From CAZGRP01 sp964527995 (lineage in GTDB: Bacteria > Zhuqueibacterota > Zhuqueibacteria > Oceanimicrobiales > CAZGRP01), in NCBI GenBank assembly GCA_964527995.1, contig CAZGRP010000043.1, positions 1-34,139 of the forward strand: 34,139 nucleotides of DNA, read 5' to 3'. Shown in pieces: positions 1 through 7,894 of the stretch. Position numbers and translations under genes: made by a program. How positions within the stretch are numbered: the first letter of the stretch is position 1; each line of letters begins with the position of its first letter. Below the pieces are notes generated by a model that made no database searches, was not told the origin of the DNA, and worked only from the letters and a program-made list of their open reading frames with translations.

Positions 1-1064
1 GCGGCCAGAAACGAAGCCAGCATCAGCCCAAGCAGACCCGGTTTCAGATAGGTGAGCATCACGGCGATGTAGCCCAGTTCTGGGTCTGGCTGGTTGGTGA
101 TGGGGTTCCTGATGCCGGGGAATTTTACCGCCGCCACCATCCCGACGACGATCCACGGCCACGGGCGCAGGCAAAAGTGGGCGATATTGAACCACAGCAA
201 CCCGAGAAAAGAATGCTTCTCGTTTTTTGCGGCGATCATGCGCTGGGCCAGATAGGCCCCGCCGTCGGTGTTGCCCACCGTCCACCACAGAAGGCCGATA
301 TAGAGCAGGAAGATCCACAGATTCTGCGGGTCCTCCGTGCCAGCCGGAACGATTTTCAGCATGGTGGCCGCTTTGGCAGGGCCGTAGATCTGCTGCATCT
401 GATGCAGCAGCGGGCCCATCCCGCCCACCGCCGCAACCGAGATCACGGCCAGAAAAATGGCCATGCCGATAGCCAGAAGGAACTGAAAGAAATCGGTCAC
501 CATGACTCCCCACAGTCCGGAGATCGCCGAGTAGGAGACCGTGATCAGGATAGAAAACGGAATGGCGACTTCCTTGCCGACGTGCAGCGTCAGCACCATG
601 ATCTTGGCCATCGACAGGTTGACCCACCCCATCACCAGGGCGTTATACGGCAGTGCAAAGTAGAGGGCCCGAAAGCCTCGCAAGATTTTCGAAGGGGCGC
701 CGGAGTAGCGCAGCGAAACCAGTTCGGTATCGGTCAGGATGCGGGCACGACGCCATAGCCGAGAGAAGAAGAAAACCGCGATCATAAACATGGGTATCTG
801 GGCCCACCAGAACCAATTTCCCCAGATCCCCTGTTTCACCACCAGGCCGCTGATCGCCAGAGGGGTGTCGGCGGCGAAGGTGGTTGCCACCATCGATGTG
901 CCGAGCAGCCACCACGGAACCCCCTGTCCCGAGGCGAAATACTGCTTGATATCCCGTGTGCCGCGGCGGGAAAAGTAGATACCGATGCCGATCGAGAAAA
1001 CAACGAAAGCGACGATGATGGACCAGTCGAGAAAGGTCAGACGGCTCTGAAACGTGAAGTCCAT
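1..1064 (-). CDS. Sodium:solute symporter (SSS family), C-terminus cut by window edge
   Basis: Integral membrane sodium-coupled transporter of the SSS (SLC5-like) family; the substrate cannot be told. Translating the minus strand from the ATG at 1064 gives about 354 residues without a stop to the window edge. The N-terminus reads MDFTFQSRLTFLDW and is followed by a first hydrophobic helix. Next come the family-typical stretch IKQYFASGQGVPWWLLG (roughly residues 39-55) and the ATTFAADTPLAISGL segment that lines the transport path. Many further hydrophobic segments follow, with the conserved KNEKHSFLGLLWFN region near residue 285. Family members are usually 450-600 residues, so the last quarter or so is missing. 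No clear ribosome-binding site precedes the ATG, but a promoter-like pair lies about 100 bases upstream. A second SSS gene lies at 16135-17625; the two are not close copies. The family call is confident and the substrate is unknown. Confidence 0.9.
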   Translation of the reverse strand, partial: MDFTFQSRLTFLDWSIIVAFVVFSIGIGIYFSRRGTRDIKQYFASGQGVPWWLLGTSMVATTFAADTPLAISGLVVKQGIWGNWFWWAQIPMFMIAVFFFSRLWRRARILTDTELVSLRYSGAPSKILRGFRALYFALPYNALVMGWVNLSMAKIMVLTLHVGKEVAIPFSILITVSYSAISGLWGVMVTDFFQFLLAIGMAIFLAVISVAAVGGMGPLLHQMQQIYGPAKAATMLKIVPAGTEDPQNLWIFLLYIGLLWWTVGNTDGGAYLAQRMIAAKNEKHSFLGLLWFNIAHFCLRPWPWIVVGMVAAVKFPGIRNPITNQPDPELGYIAVMLTYLKPGLLGLMLASFLA

Positions 1065-1160
1065 GGCAGGTTTCGTTCGAAAGACCGGGGTTGCGAAAGC
1101 CAACAGCCCTTGTCACCGGAGGGCATCAAGCCGGGACAGCGATGGATCAGATCGAGCGAC

Positions 1161-1188
1161 AATATAACAAATTTTCAACAAAACACAA
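1161..1188 (-). promoter_or_regulatory. Sigma70-type promoter for the truncated symporter
   Basis: On the minus strand a -35 box TTGTGT (1188-1183) and a -10 box TATATT (1166-1161) are separated by 16 bases. They sit about 100 bases upstream of the symporter ATG. The AT-rich spacer resembles the promoter upstream of the bifunctional nuclease gene. Assigned by sequence only. Confidence 0.5.
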
Positions 1189-1223
1189 CAGCCGATTTGG
1201 GGGAACAGGGATCGGCGGGAAAC

Positions 1224-1252
1224 AAAAAAGCATAACCGCTATGGCTATGCTT
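1224..1252 (-). terminator. Intrinsic terminator after the bifunctional nuclease gene
   Basis: Read on the minus strand, AAGCATAGCC and GGTTATGCTT pair as a 10-bp stem (one G-T pair) around a 5-base loop, and a run of six T follows. It lies about 40 bases beyond the stop of the gene at 1293-1853 and before the symporter promoter. It is a textbook Rho-independent terminator separating the two transcription units. Confidence 0.85.
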
Positions 1253-1292
1253 GGGAGTGCGAATCGTTCGGTGAGGCTTTCTGAAACTCGGG

Positions 1293-1853
1293 TCAGTCCT
1301 CTTCCCTCTCCTTCTTCAAAGCCTGAATCTCGTCCCGGATCCGGGCGGCGTCCTCGAAACGTTCTTCATCGACGGCTTTTTGCAACTCAAGGTTCAGGCG
1401 CTCCAGCCTGTCGAGTTTGCGGACCGGTTCCTCACTCACTTCCTCGGTGTCCTTCTCGGAGACCGAAGCTTTTCTCATCACCTCTTCGGCGACGAAGATC
1501 GGAGCCGACGTTCGCAAGGCCAAAGCAATGGCATCACTGGGGCGGGCATCGATTTCGAGGTGAGAGCCGTTCATCTTGAGGCCGATCAATGCGTAGTAGG
1601 TATTCTCCCGCAGATCATTGACCACGACTCGCGACACGCGCACCTCGATCGAGTCGAGCAGGTTCTTCATCAAGTCGTGCGTCAAGGGGCGCGGCGGCGT
1701 GATGCGTTCCAGTTGCAGCGCGATCGCCTGCGCCTCGGTCGAGCCAACCACAATCGGTAGCCAGCGATTGTGTACATCGTCCTTGAGGATCACCACAAAG
1801 CGGTTGGACGTCGTATCCAGCGTCACACGGTCGACTCGTACTGCAATCAACAT
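1293..1853 (-). CDS. Bifunctional nuclease (BFN/DUF151) domain protein with C-terminal UVR motif
   Basis: A 186-residue protein. Residues 1-130 match the bifunctional nuclease (DUF151) family: MLIAVRVDRVTLD at the start, LPIVVGSTEAQAIALQLE around 32-49, and the conserved ARPSDAIALALR near 102-113. Members of this family have reported DNase/RNase activity, but the role in bacteria is unclear. The C-terminal 45 residues are charged and carry a UvrB/UvrC-type motif (AVDEERFEDAARIRDEI), a helical hairpin used for protein contacts. This BFN-UVR fusion is a common architecture. The ATG is preceded by GGAGG at suitable spacing. The gene has its own promoter (1928-1956) and terminator (1224-1252), so it is probably transcribed alone. 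Confidence 0.92.
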   Translation of the reverse strand: MLIAVRVDRVTLDTTSNRFVVILKDDVHNRWLPIVVGSTEAQAIALQLERITPPRPLTHDLMKNLLDSIEVRVSRVVVNDLRENTYYALIGLKMNGSHLEIDARPSDAIALALRTSAPIFVAEEVMRKASVSEKDTEEVSEEPVRKLDRLERLNLELQKAVDEERFEDAARIRDEIQALKKEREED

Positions 1854-1927
1854 CGGGAGGTACCTCCTTCAGAATCCCCGGCTCCGCTACAGCTCAGGGG
1901 TGCTCGTCCCCATGGCTACGTATCGTC

Positions 1928-1956
1928 AACATAACAAAATTTTGAACAACTGTCAA
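1928..1956 (-). promoter_or_regulatory. Sigma70-type promoter of the bifunctional nuclease gene
   Basis: Minus strand: perfect -35 TTGACA (1956-1951), 17-base AT-rich spacer, -10 TATGTT (1933-1928), about 75 bases upstream of the ATG at 1853. A strong match to the housekeeping consensus. Confidence 0.75.
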
Positions 1957-2072
1957 GCACAAAAGTGGTGCATTCCGGGGCTGTGACCGCTGTTGCAGGG
2001 GCTGAAACCAGAGGTGAGATTCACAGGCCTGCGCCTTTTACCCTGTCGCGTAACGCCCTCCGCCACCTTCAA

Positions 2073-3734
2073 TCAATACGCTCTTTCCAGTTTGATCCCG
2101 GAATAGTAATGTCGCAGAATCTCGTCGAATCGTTTTCCAGCCAGCGCCATGCCGGCTGCGCCCGTCTGGCACATGCCGACACCATGCCCCCAGCCGGCCC
2201 CCTTGATGACGAACCACTCGGCCTTGCCGCCCGCGCCGGCTTCCTTGTCCACGACAAAGGCAGCACTGTAAAGAGTGTTCGGCGAAAGGGCCTGCCGGAT
2301 GGCCAGCTCGCGCTGGAGTTCGAAGCTCGCGCGCGTGCCGACCACGCGCAGGCGAATGATGCGTCCGGAAACCCCGCGCTCGAGCGGCACCAGGTCAACC
2401 AGTTCTCCGAACTCTCGGCCGGTCTTGCGACGCAGGATCTCCTCCAGCTCAGTGCGACGATAGCGTACCTGCCATCGAAAATACTTCCTGGTGTATTTGA
2501 GGGCTTCGGGAACGGGCTTGCTCACCGTGTTGCAGTAGACGTCGGGCTCGCTTTCGATCCAGCGGCGAACCGTGGCCTCGTCGCGCAGCGCCGTGGGTAA
2601 GCGACCGATAGAGGGGTCGGCGTCGAGCACACCGCGCAGGTAGGGCAGTGGATCTCCGCCCCAGACATTCTCATTGTTCTCGGTATGGCCGCCGCAAACA
2701 GCCGAGTAGACAGCGTTGATGAGTTCACCGTTGTATGTCATCACAAGACCGCGAGTCTCGCGGACCGCCTTGGCGGTGGCGAGCGATTCTTTCCCGACAC
2801 CGGCGTACACCTGGCAGTGGACATCGTCGCAGACGTCGTAGGGCGCGTCCTGGTGGTGCACACCCAGCATCGACAGCGCTTCGGTCCGCGCCGCCACCGC
2901 CTGGGCCTTCAGGGCTTCGAGCGGAAACCCTTCGGGCATCTCAGCCGGAACCACGCCCTCGAGATATTTCTCCAGAGGCAGCAGGTTGACAACAGTGATG
3001 CGCGCGTCCTTGTCCAGAATGAGTTCCAGCATACCACCATAGGCGCGGTGTTCCGTCGAAGACCAGTGATAACCGGCGCCATACTGGACGTCAAGAATGG
3101 CGATGTAGGACCCAGAGATGCGGATCGGTCGGGACGACTCGAAGCGCTGGCGTGGGTTGTCCAGATTCGTCAACACCAACCTTCCAGCAGGCCGTGCCGT
3201 CGCCTGAACCAGAACAGAGGTTTCGACTTGCGGTTGGATTTCACGCGCATAGCCCAGGGCTGCAGCAGAGTCGGCGAAGCTTGGCCGCAGGACCACGCGA
3301 TAGGTGGGCTGAATCTTTCGGCCGAGGTAGGCCGGCGGGAATTCTTTGTTCACCGGCTCAACCACAGCCTCCAGACCGGAAGCGGTCAGCCGGTCGGCGA
3401 TTCTGTCGGCTTTCTGGCGGTTACGAGTCGTCGTGACCAGCAGGCGATATCGACGTGGTGCCCGGCGACCGCCGACCACCGTAGCTCGCCACCGCTGACC
3501 CTCGACACCGCGGGCAATAAAGCTGCCGTCGAAGCTACGAACGGTGAAATCGCCGCGCGAAACCAGATCGACCTTTTGCCGCCCTTCCACAATGCCGACC
3601 CGAATCTGCGGCTCCGTCACCCAGCCGAGCTGCAGGGGAGCCGCGCATCCGCCGAACGCCAGGGCGGCCAGGCCCAGCAGCACCATCCTCGACGGCGAGC
3701 GCGCCAGGGCAGCCTGTTCCTTCCACACGGTCAA
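2073..3734 (-). CDS. SpoIID/LytB domain lipoprotein (peptidoglycan-acting)
   Basis: About 553 residues. The N-terminus has a hydrophobic stretch, VLLGLAALAFGGC, whose cysteine is a plausible lipidation site, so the protein is probably anchored outside the inner membrane. Residues about 95-135 (RYRLLVTTTRNRQKADRIAD) resemble a SPOR-like peptidoglycan-binding fold. The SpoIID domain runs from about residue 220 to the end. It has LEKYLEGVVPAEMP (its Glu corresponds to the catalytic acid known in SpoIID lytic transglycosylases), CGGHTENNENVW, and the C-terminal GWGHGVGMCQTGAAGMA signature. SpoIID cuts glycan strands lacking stem peptides during sporulation; homologues in non-sporulating phyla are thought to act in wall turnover. 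The start is uncertain. A TTG at 3734 overlaps the upstream stop as TTGA, which suggests translational coupling. An ATG at 3686 would give a shorter, more normal signal peptide. Confidence 0.9.
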   Translation of the reverse strand: MTVWKEQAALARSPSRMVLLGLAALAFGGCAAPLQLGWVTEPQIRVGIVEGRQKVDLVSRGDFTVRSFDGSFIARGVEGQRWRATVVGGRRAPRRYRLLVTTTRNRQKADRIADRLTASGLEAVVEPVNKEFPPAYLGRKIQPTYRVVLRPSFADSAAALGYAREIQPQVETSVLVQATARPAGRLVLTNLDNPRQRFESSRPIRISGSYIAILDVQYGAGYHWSSTEHRAYGGMLELILDKDARITVVNLLPLEKYLEGVVPAEMPEGFPLEALKAQAVAARTEALSMLGVHHQDAPYDVCDDVHCQVYAGVGKESLATAKAVRETRGLVMTYNGELINAVYSAVCGGHTENNENVWGGDPLPYLRGVLDADPSIGRLPTALRDEATVRRWIESEPDVYCNTVSKPVPEALKYTRKYFRWQVRYRRTELEEILRRKTGREFGELVDLVPLERGVSGRIIRLRVVGTRASFELQRELAIRQALSPNTLYSAAFVVDKEAGAGGKAEWFVIKGAGWGHGVGMCQTGAAGMALAGKRFDEILRHYYSGIKLERAY

Positions 3735-4282
3735 ACGAAGAAGGGGTTGTACAGTCTCTCGACCCCCACCGTGGTGGCCGCGCCGTGTCCCGGATAGACA
3801 ATGGTGTCGTCGGGGAGCGCGAAAACCTTCTGCACGACGGCCCGGAGCTGCTCCTCATGGTTCGGACGTGCAGACGTGCCGCCGACGGCACCGGCGAACA
3901 AGGCGTCGCCAACAAAGACTGCGTCGGCGATGCTGTAGCACACACCGTCCGTTGTGTGCCCCGGGGTAGCAAGAACGACGATGCGATGGTCACCGAACGG
4001 GATCACATCGCCATCGCTGACATGCCGGTCATATCCGGGAGCGTTGGCGTACACGGGCACTCCATACCGCTCCTTCAGCGCCGGCACGCCATCGGTGTGG
4101 TCGTAGTGGCTGTGGGTCACAAGTGCAAAGGTCAACTTCAGGTCGTGCTGCTGCAGGAAAGGATCCAGGCCGGCTGGCAACTCACCGCAATCGACGAGGA
4201 ACGAGTCACGTGTTTCGGTATCATAGCACAGGTAGGCGTTGGCGTAATTGACATCAAGAACGAACTGCTCCACTCGGATCAT
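3731..4282 (-). CDS. Metallo-beta-lactamase-fold hydrolase (glyoxalase II-like)
   Basis: 183 residues, the size of a single MBL domain without the extra helical domain of true glyoxalase II. The metal-binding motif HxHxDH is present as THSHYDHTDG (about residues 56-65). It is followed by ATPGHTTDG (the third histidine), VGDALFAG (bridging aspartate) and VYPGHG (last histidine), so a complete dinuclear site is expected. These proteins hydrolyse thioesters or similar bonds in the cytoplasm; the substrate cannot be assigned. GAGG at good spacing precedes the ATG. The stop overlaps the start of the SpoIID gene, and the pentapeptide gene lies 42 bases upstream, which supports cotranscription. Confidence 0.9.
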   Translation of the reverse strand: MIRVEQFVLDVNYANAYLCYDTETRDSFLVDCGELPAGLDPFLQQHDLKLTFALVTHSHYDHTDGVPALKERYGVPVYANAPGYDRHVSDGDVIPFGDHRIVVLATPGHTTDGVCYSIADAVFVGDALFAGAVGGTSARPNHEEQLRAVVQKVFALPDDTIVYPGHGAATTVGVERLYNPFFV

Positions 4283-4324
4283 GATTCATCACCTCAAAAT
4301 GGCTTTGGGAAGAGACTTCGCGAA

Positions 4325-5215
4325 TCAGAACTCCGCGCCACGGGTGTTGTTGTTGGAAAGATCCAGATCTTCCGGCCGAAGCCGCGCCAGTTTGGCCCGC
4401 TCGAACACGGCCTGGTCGATGACGGCGCCGCTGAGATTCGCCCCAGTGAGATCGGCTTCACGGAAAATGGCCCGCGTTAGATCCGCCCCCCCGAAGTCAG
4501 CCTCGCTGAAATTCCCGCCCCCGGGACGAATAAAGTAAAGTCGGGCACCTCGAAAATTCGCCTTGCGGGCGTCCACACCGGTGAAGCTGCCGCGATTCAA
4601 ATCGGCGCCTTCGAGATCGGCTTCCAGAAGGAGAGCGCCGCCAAAAGCTGCGTGCGCTCCGTGGATGCCCCGCAGCGAAGCCTTGTAGAAAATCGCGAAA
4701 GCAAATTTGGCCATGTCCACGTCGGCACCATCAAGCTGAGCGCCGGCGAAATTGGCATGCAGGGCCACCATTTGCTTGAGGTCTGCGCCCTCGAGCTTGG
4801 CGCGCGAGAAATTGGCGTAGCAGGCGTCGGCCCTGGTCAGGTCGCATCCACTCAGGTTCGCCGATTCGAGCAGGGCGCCTTCGAGAACGGCCCCTGAGAG
4901 GTTGGACTTGTAGAGAAACGCCCCCTGGAAATTGGCCCTGTGCAGATCGGCCCCGGAGAAGTCGGCCTCAGCCAGACGGGCATCCTTGAGACAGACTCCA
5001 GTGAGCTTGGCGCCTGCGAACTTCGCCCCACTCAGATCAACCGCCCCGAGGTTGACCTTGGCAAAGTTGGCCCCTGCGAAATCCGCCCCGGAGGCCACTT
5101 TCTTCTCCAGATCACCTCGATAGCGGTCCTTGTCCCCCGTATGCTGCCAGCAGAAGTCCGACTCGGCGACAGCATCGAAAAAGCACCCTGGTTCCTTGCA
5201 TGGCGTTGTATCCAT
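4325..5215 (-). CDS. Pentapeptide-repeat protein with N-terminal Cys/His motif
   Basis: About 296 residues. From roughly residue 45 to near the end it is an almost unbroken series of A(D/N)LXX-type pentapeptides (for example ANFAKVNLGAVDLSGAKFAG), predicted to form a right-handed quadrilateral beta-helix. The first 30 residues hold a small putative zinc site, CKEPGC followed by CWQH (C-x4-C-x10-C-x2-H). Pentapeptide proteins range from gyrase mimics to scaffolds, so no specific role is claimed. Start choice: ATG at 5215 has AAGGAG six bases upstream, whereas the longer GTG-initiated frame from 5230 would place that ribosome-binding site inside the coding region. It lies between era and the MBL hydrolase on the same strand, about 80 bases after era. 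Confidence 0.88.
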   Translation of the reverse strand: MDTTPCKEPGCFFDAVAESDFCWQHTGDKDRYRGDLEKKVASGADFAGANFAKVNLGAVDLSGAKFAGAKLTGVCLKDARLAEADFSGADLHRANFQGAFLYKSNLSGAVLEGALLESANLSGCDLTRADACYANFSRAKLEGADLKQMVALHANFAGAQLDGADVDMAKFAFAIFYKASLRGIHGAHAAFGGALLLEADLEGADLNRGSFTGVDARKANFRGARLYFIRPGGGNFSEADFGGADLTRAIFREADLTGANLSGAVIDQAVFERAKLARLRPEDLDLSNNNTRGAEF

Positions 5216-5295
5216 AGACATCTCCTTCACCTGAAGAAAGTGAATGCCAACCTTGAGCTACCGACACGACCGCGTGCCCCAACTTTGCAGGAGGC

Positions 5296-6249
5296 TCAGG
5301 GACGATAACCGAAACGCCGCAAGGCCGCTTCATCGCGGCGCCATTTCTCTTTGACTCCGACCCAGAGCTCGAGAAACACCGGCCGGCCGAGGAGAAACTC
5401 GATCTCCTGGCGCGCCAGTTTGCCGACCTCTCGCAGGGCGGCCCCCTTCTTGCCGATGATGATCCCCTTCTGGGACTCTTTTTCCACCCAGATCCTCGCC
5501 CGGATGTAGTCCTTGCCACCCGGCTGCTCTCGGAATTCCTCGATGGTCACCGTCGTCGAGTAGGGGATCTCCTCTCCGTAGCGCATGAAGATCTTCTCGC
5601 GGATGATCTCGGAGACCAGGAATCGCTCCGGCAAATCGGTGAGCTGGTCCTGGGGATAGAACGGCGGACTGGAAGGCAGCAGTCTGACGATCTCGTCAGT
5701 GAGACGCTCCAGGCCGTCGGCCTTGAGGGCAGAAATCGGCACGATCGCCTCCACCCCTTCGAAGTCTTTCAGGGCGTCGATCATCGGCAGAAGATCTGTC
5801 TTTTTGACCTTGTCGACTTTGTTGATGGCCAGCACGATCGGTTTGCCCTGCTTCTGCAGCCCCTGCAAAATAACGATGTCCGAGTCCGCTGGCCTGTCGG
5901 CCGCCTCGACCATGAAAAGGATAACGTCCGCATCCTCGATGGCATGGCGCGCCGTTTCGACCATCACCTCCTGCAGGCGATAGTGAGGATCGATCAACCC
6001 GGGAGTATCGAGAAAGATGGCCTGAAACCCTTCACCGTTCAGAACCCCGAGGATGCGGTGCCGGGTGGTCTGCGGCTTGTCGGTGACGATAGAAAGCTTG
6101 TAGTGCAGAAGGTTGTTCATCAGCGTCGACTTTCCCACATTGGGTTTGCCGACGATGGCCACATATCCGGCGCGGAACTCCTCCCTGTTCGGATGATTCC
6201 TCACCGAGCTTGTCATCTGCCCTGGTGCAGATGCGTCAGCCGACTGCAT
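5296..6249 (-). CDS. era: GTPase Era
   Basis: 317 residues, the usual Era length plus a short N-terminal extension. All GTPase motifs are present: G1 GKPNVGKST (34-42), the QTTRHR switch I region (60-65), G3 DTPG (81-84), G4 NKVD (143-146) and G5 SALK (173-176). The C-terminal KH domain carries GIIIGKKGAALREVG around residues 262-276. Era binds the 3' end of 16S rRNA and assists 30S maturation. GGAGGG precedes the ATG at suitable distance. The AGCS symporter stop lies only 24 bases upstream, so the two are probably cotranscribed. The operon lacks era's common partners (rnc, recO, ybeY). Confidence 0.97.
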   Translation of the reverse strand: MQSADASAPGQMTSSVRNHPNREEFRAGYVAIVGKPNVGKSTLMNNLLHYKLSIVTDKPQTTRHRILGVLNGEGFQAIFLDTPGLIDPHYRLQEVMVETARHAIEDADVILFMVEAADRPADSDIVILQGLQKQGKPIVLAINKVDKVKKTDLLPMIDALKDFEGVEAIVPISALKADGLERLTDEIVRLLPSSPPFYPQDQLTDLPERFLVSEIIREKIFMRYGEEIPYSTTVTIEEFREQPGGKDYIRARIWVEKESQKGIIIGKKGAALREVGKLARQEIEFLLGRPVFLELWVGVKEKWRRDEAALRRFGYRP

Positions 6250-6273
6250 GCCCCACCCTCCACGCCTGGCTCC

Positions 6274-7638
6274 TCATCGCATATCGTAGTAGTGTCGTTT
6301 GGTCTCGGCGACGATCACGCCGCTCAGGGCCAGCAGACCGATCAGATTCGGGACCGCCATCAAGCCGTTGAACACGTCTGCCAGATCCCAAACCAGCTGC
6401 AGCTTCGCTACTGCGCCGATGCCGACAAAGACGCAGAACAAGACGCGGTACGGCTTGACCGACCTGGGTCCGAGGAGATATTCGATGGACTTCTCTCCGT
6501 AATAACTCCACCCCAGGATGGTGGAATAGGCGAAGAAGATCAGCCCAAGTGCAACCACAATGCCGCCGCTCTGCCCCGGAAGCCCGTGGCTGAAGGCAGC
6601 TGCCGTCAACTGCGCTCCTGTATAGAGCTCGCTGGTCACCGGATTGATATGCGTCCACATTCCCGAGGTGATAATGGTGAACCCTGTGAGGCTACACACA
6701 ATGATCGTGTCGATGAAGGTTTGCGTCATCGATACCAGCGCCTGGTTGACGGGATTCTTGGTCTGCGCGGCTGCGGCAGCAATGGGAGAGCTGCCCAGGC
6801 CCGATTCGTTCGAGAAGACCCCTCTGGCGACACCGTAACGGATCGTCTGCATCAAGGTGGCTCCCAGAAACCCGCCCACGGCTGCCGACGATGTGAAGGC
6901 GTCGCGGAACACATACACTACCAGATCCGGGATGCCGCGGTAATTTAGAATGACAACCACGATGGCGGCCGCCATGTAGAAGACGATCATCACCGGCACG
7001 AAGAAGCTGGTGACACGGGCAATCGATTTGATGCCACCGATGATGACCATGGCCGTCGCCACTGCCAGGACCACGCCTGTGATCCAGGTGGCGATGTGGA
7101 AGTTTCCGCTCACCGCATCGGCCACGGAGTTCGACTGCACCATGTTGCCGATGCCGAAAGCGGCGACCGCCGCGAAGATGGCAAACAGCGTCCCCAACCA
7201 GCGCCAGCCGAGACCTTTGCTGATGTAGTACATCGGCCCGCCGCTCATCGTGCCGAATTGATCCGCTTCGCGGTACTTGACGGCGAGCACGGCCTCGGCG
7301 TACTTTGTCGCCATCCCGAAAAGGCCGGTCACCCACATCCAGAACAGAGCTCCCGGCCCGCCGATGGAGATCGCCGTGGCCACCCCGGCGATGTTACCGG
7401 TGCCGACCGTGGCTGCAAGTGCCGTCATCAATGCCTGGAAGTGGGTGATGTCGCCTTCTGCCTGGCCCTCCTCCTTGCGCTTGATCAGGGCAAGATAGAG
7501 CGAATGCCACAGGGCGCGGAATTGCAACGCCCGCAGACGGACGGTCAAAAAAATGCCCGTGCCCACCAGAAGGATGAGCATGGGCGGCCCCCACACGAAC
7601 GAACTGGCGCTGCTGACAAGCCGAGAGAAAAGATCCAA
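6274..7638 (-). CDS. Alanine/glycine:cation symporter (AGCS family)
   Basis: 454 residues, standard for the AGCS family, which imports Ala or Gly with Na+ or H+ across the inner membrane. Family signatures are visible: ALMTALAATVGTGNIAGVA (about 69-87), GGPGALFWMWVTGLFGM, KYAEAVLAVKYRE, GGPMYYISKGLG, and GVFSNESGLGSSPIAAAAA near 275. About ten hydrophobic helices can be seen. The start is a TTG at 7638, backed by GGAGG six bases upstream; no good ATG lies near. The gene is followed closely by era and preceded by the proS pair. Supply of Ala or Gly fits the murein-related genes nearby, but that link is an inference. Confidence 0.95.
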   Translation of the reverse strand: MDLFSRLVSSASSFVWGPPMLILLVGTGIFLTVRLRALQFRALWHSLYLALIKRKEEGQAEGDITHFQALMTALAATVGTGNIAGVATAISIGGPGALFWMWVTGLFGMATKYAEAVLAVKYREADQFGTMSGGPMYYISKGLGWRWLGTLFAIFAAVAAFGIGNMVQSNSVADAVSGNFHIATWITGVVLAVATAMVIIGGIKSIARVTSFFVPVMIVFYMAAAIVVVILNYRGIPDLVVYVFRDAFTSSAAVGGFLGATLMQTIRYGVARGVFSNESGLGSSPIAAAAAQTKNPVNQALVSMTQTFIDTIIVCSLTGFTIITSGMWTHINPVTSELYTGAQLTAAAFSHGLPGQSGGIVVALGLIFFAYSTILGWSYYGEKSIEYLLGPRSVKPYRVLFCVFVGIGAVAKLQLVWDLADVFNGLMAVPNLIGLLALSGVIVAETKRHYYDMR

Positions 7639-7706
7639 GCCTCACCTCCGGGATCATCAATAGGTTCGAGCCAGTCGGAAGACGAAATGCAGATCCATGA
7701 CGGTTT

Positions 7707-7874
7707 TCAGGCCGGAGTCGATGAATCGTCCAAATCGTACCACACTGCTAGATAGAGCGGATGCTCTTTCAGCTTCTTATGAGACTCCACGAGTCGTTTC
7801 ACTTGCTCGGGATAGAGCGGGAATGTACCTACAGTGAACCCGCCCGGGAGCCCGGTTTTCTTCGCGGTTGCCAT
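7707..7874 (-). CDS. Small hypothetical protein (55 residues) after proS
   Basis: Not a recognised family. It begins MATAKKTGLPGGF and includes the hydrophilic helix EQVKRLVESHKKLKEHPL, then LAVWYDLDD. The ATG at 7874 has a GGAG nine bases upstream and lies about 20 bases after the proS stop. The open frame extends further upstream (to 7988), but that part overlaps the zinc-binding end of proS in another frame and reads as low-complexity Gly/Pro sequence, so the shorter start is preferred. Position and ribosome-binding site suggest it is cotranslated with proS. No signal peptide or membrane segment. The existence of the gene is likely but not certain. Confidence 0.55.
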   Translation of the reverse strand: MATAKKTGLPGGFTVGTFPLYPEQVKRLVESHKKLKEHPLYLAVWYDLDDSSTPA

Positions 7875-7894
7875 TTCGACTGCTCCATTTCCCG

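Noticed and set aside
177..758. 193-codon plus-strand frame
   Set aside because: Antisense to the truncated sodium:solute symporter, which reads as a proper membrane protein on the minus strand.
2685..3797. 370-codon plus-strand frame
   Set aside because: Antisense to the SpoIID gene; His/Arg/Pro-rich product without motifs, while the minus strand has clear SpoIID signatures.
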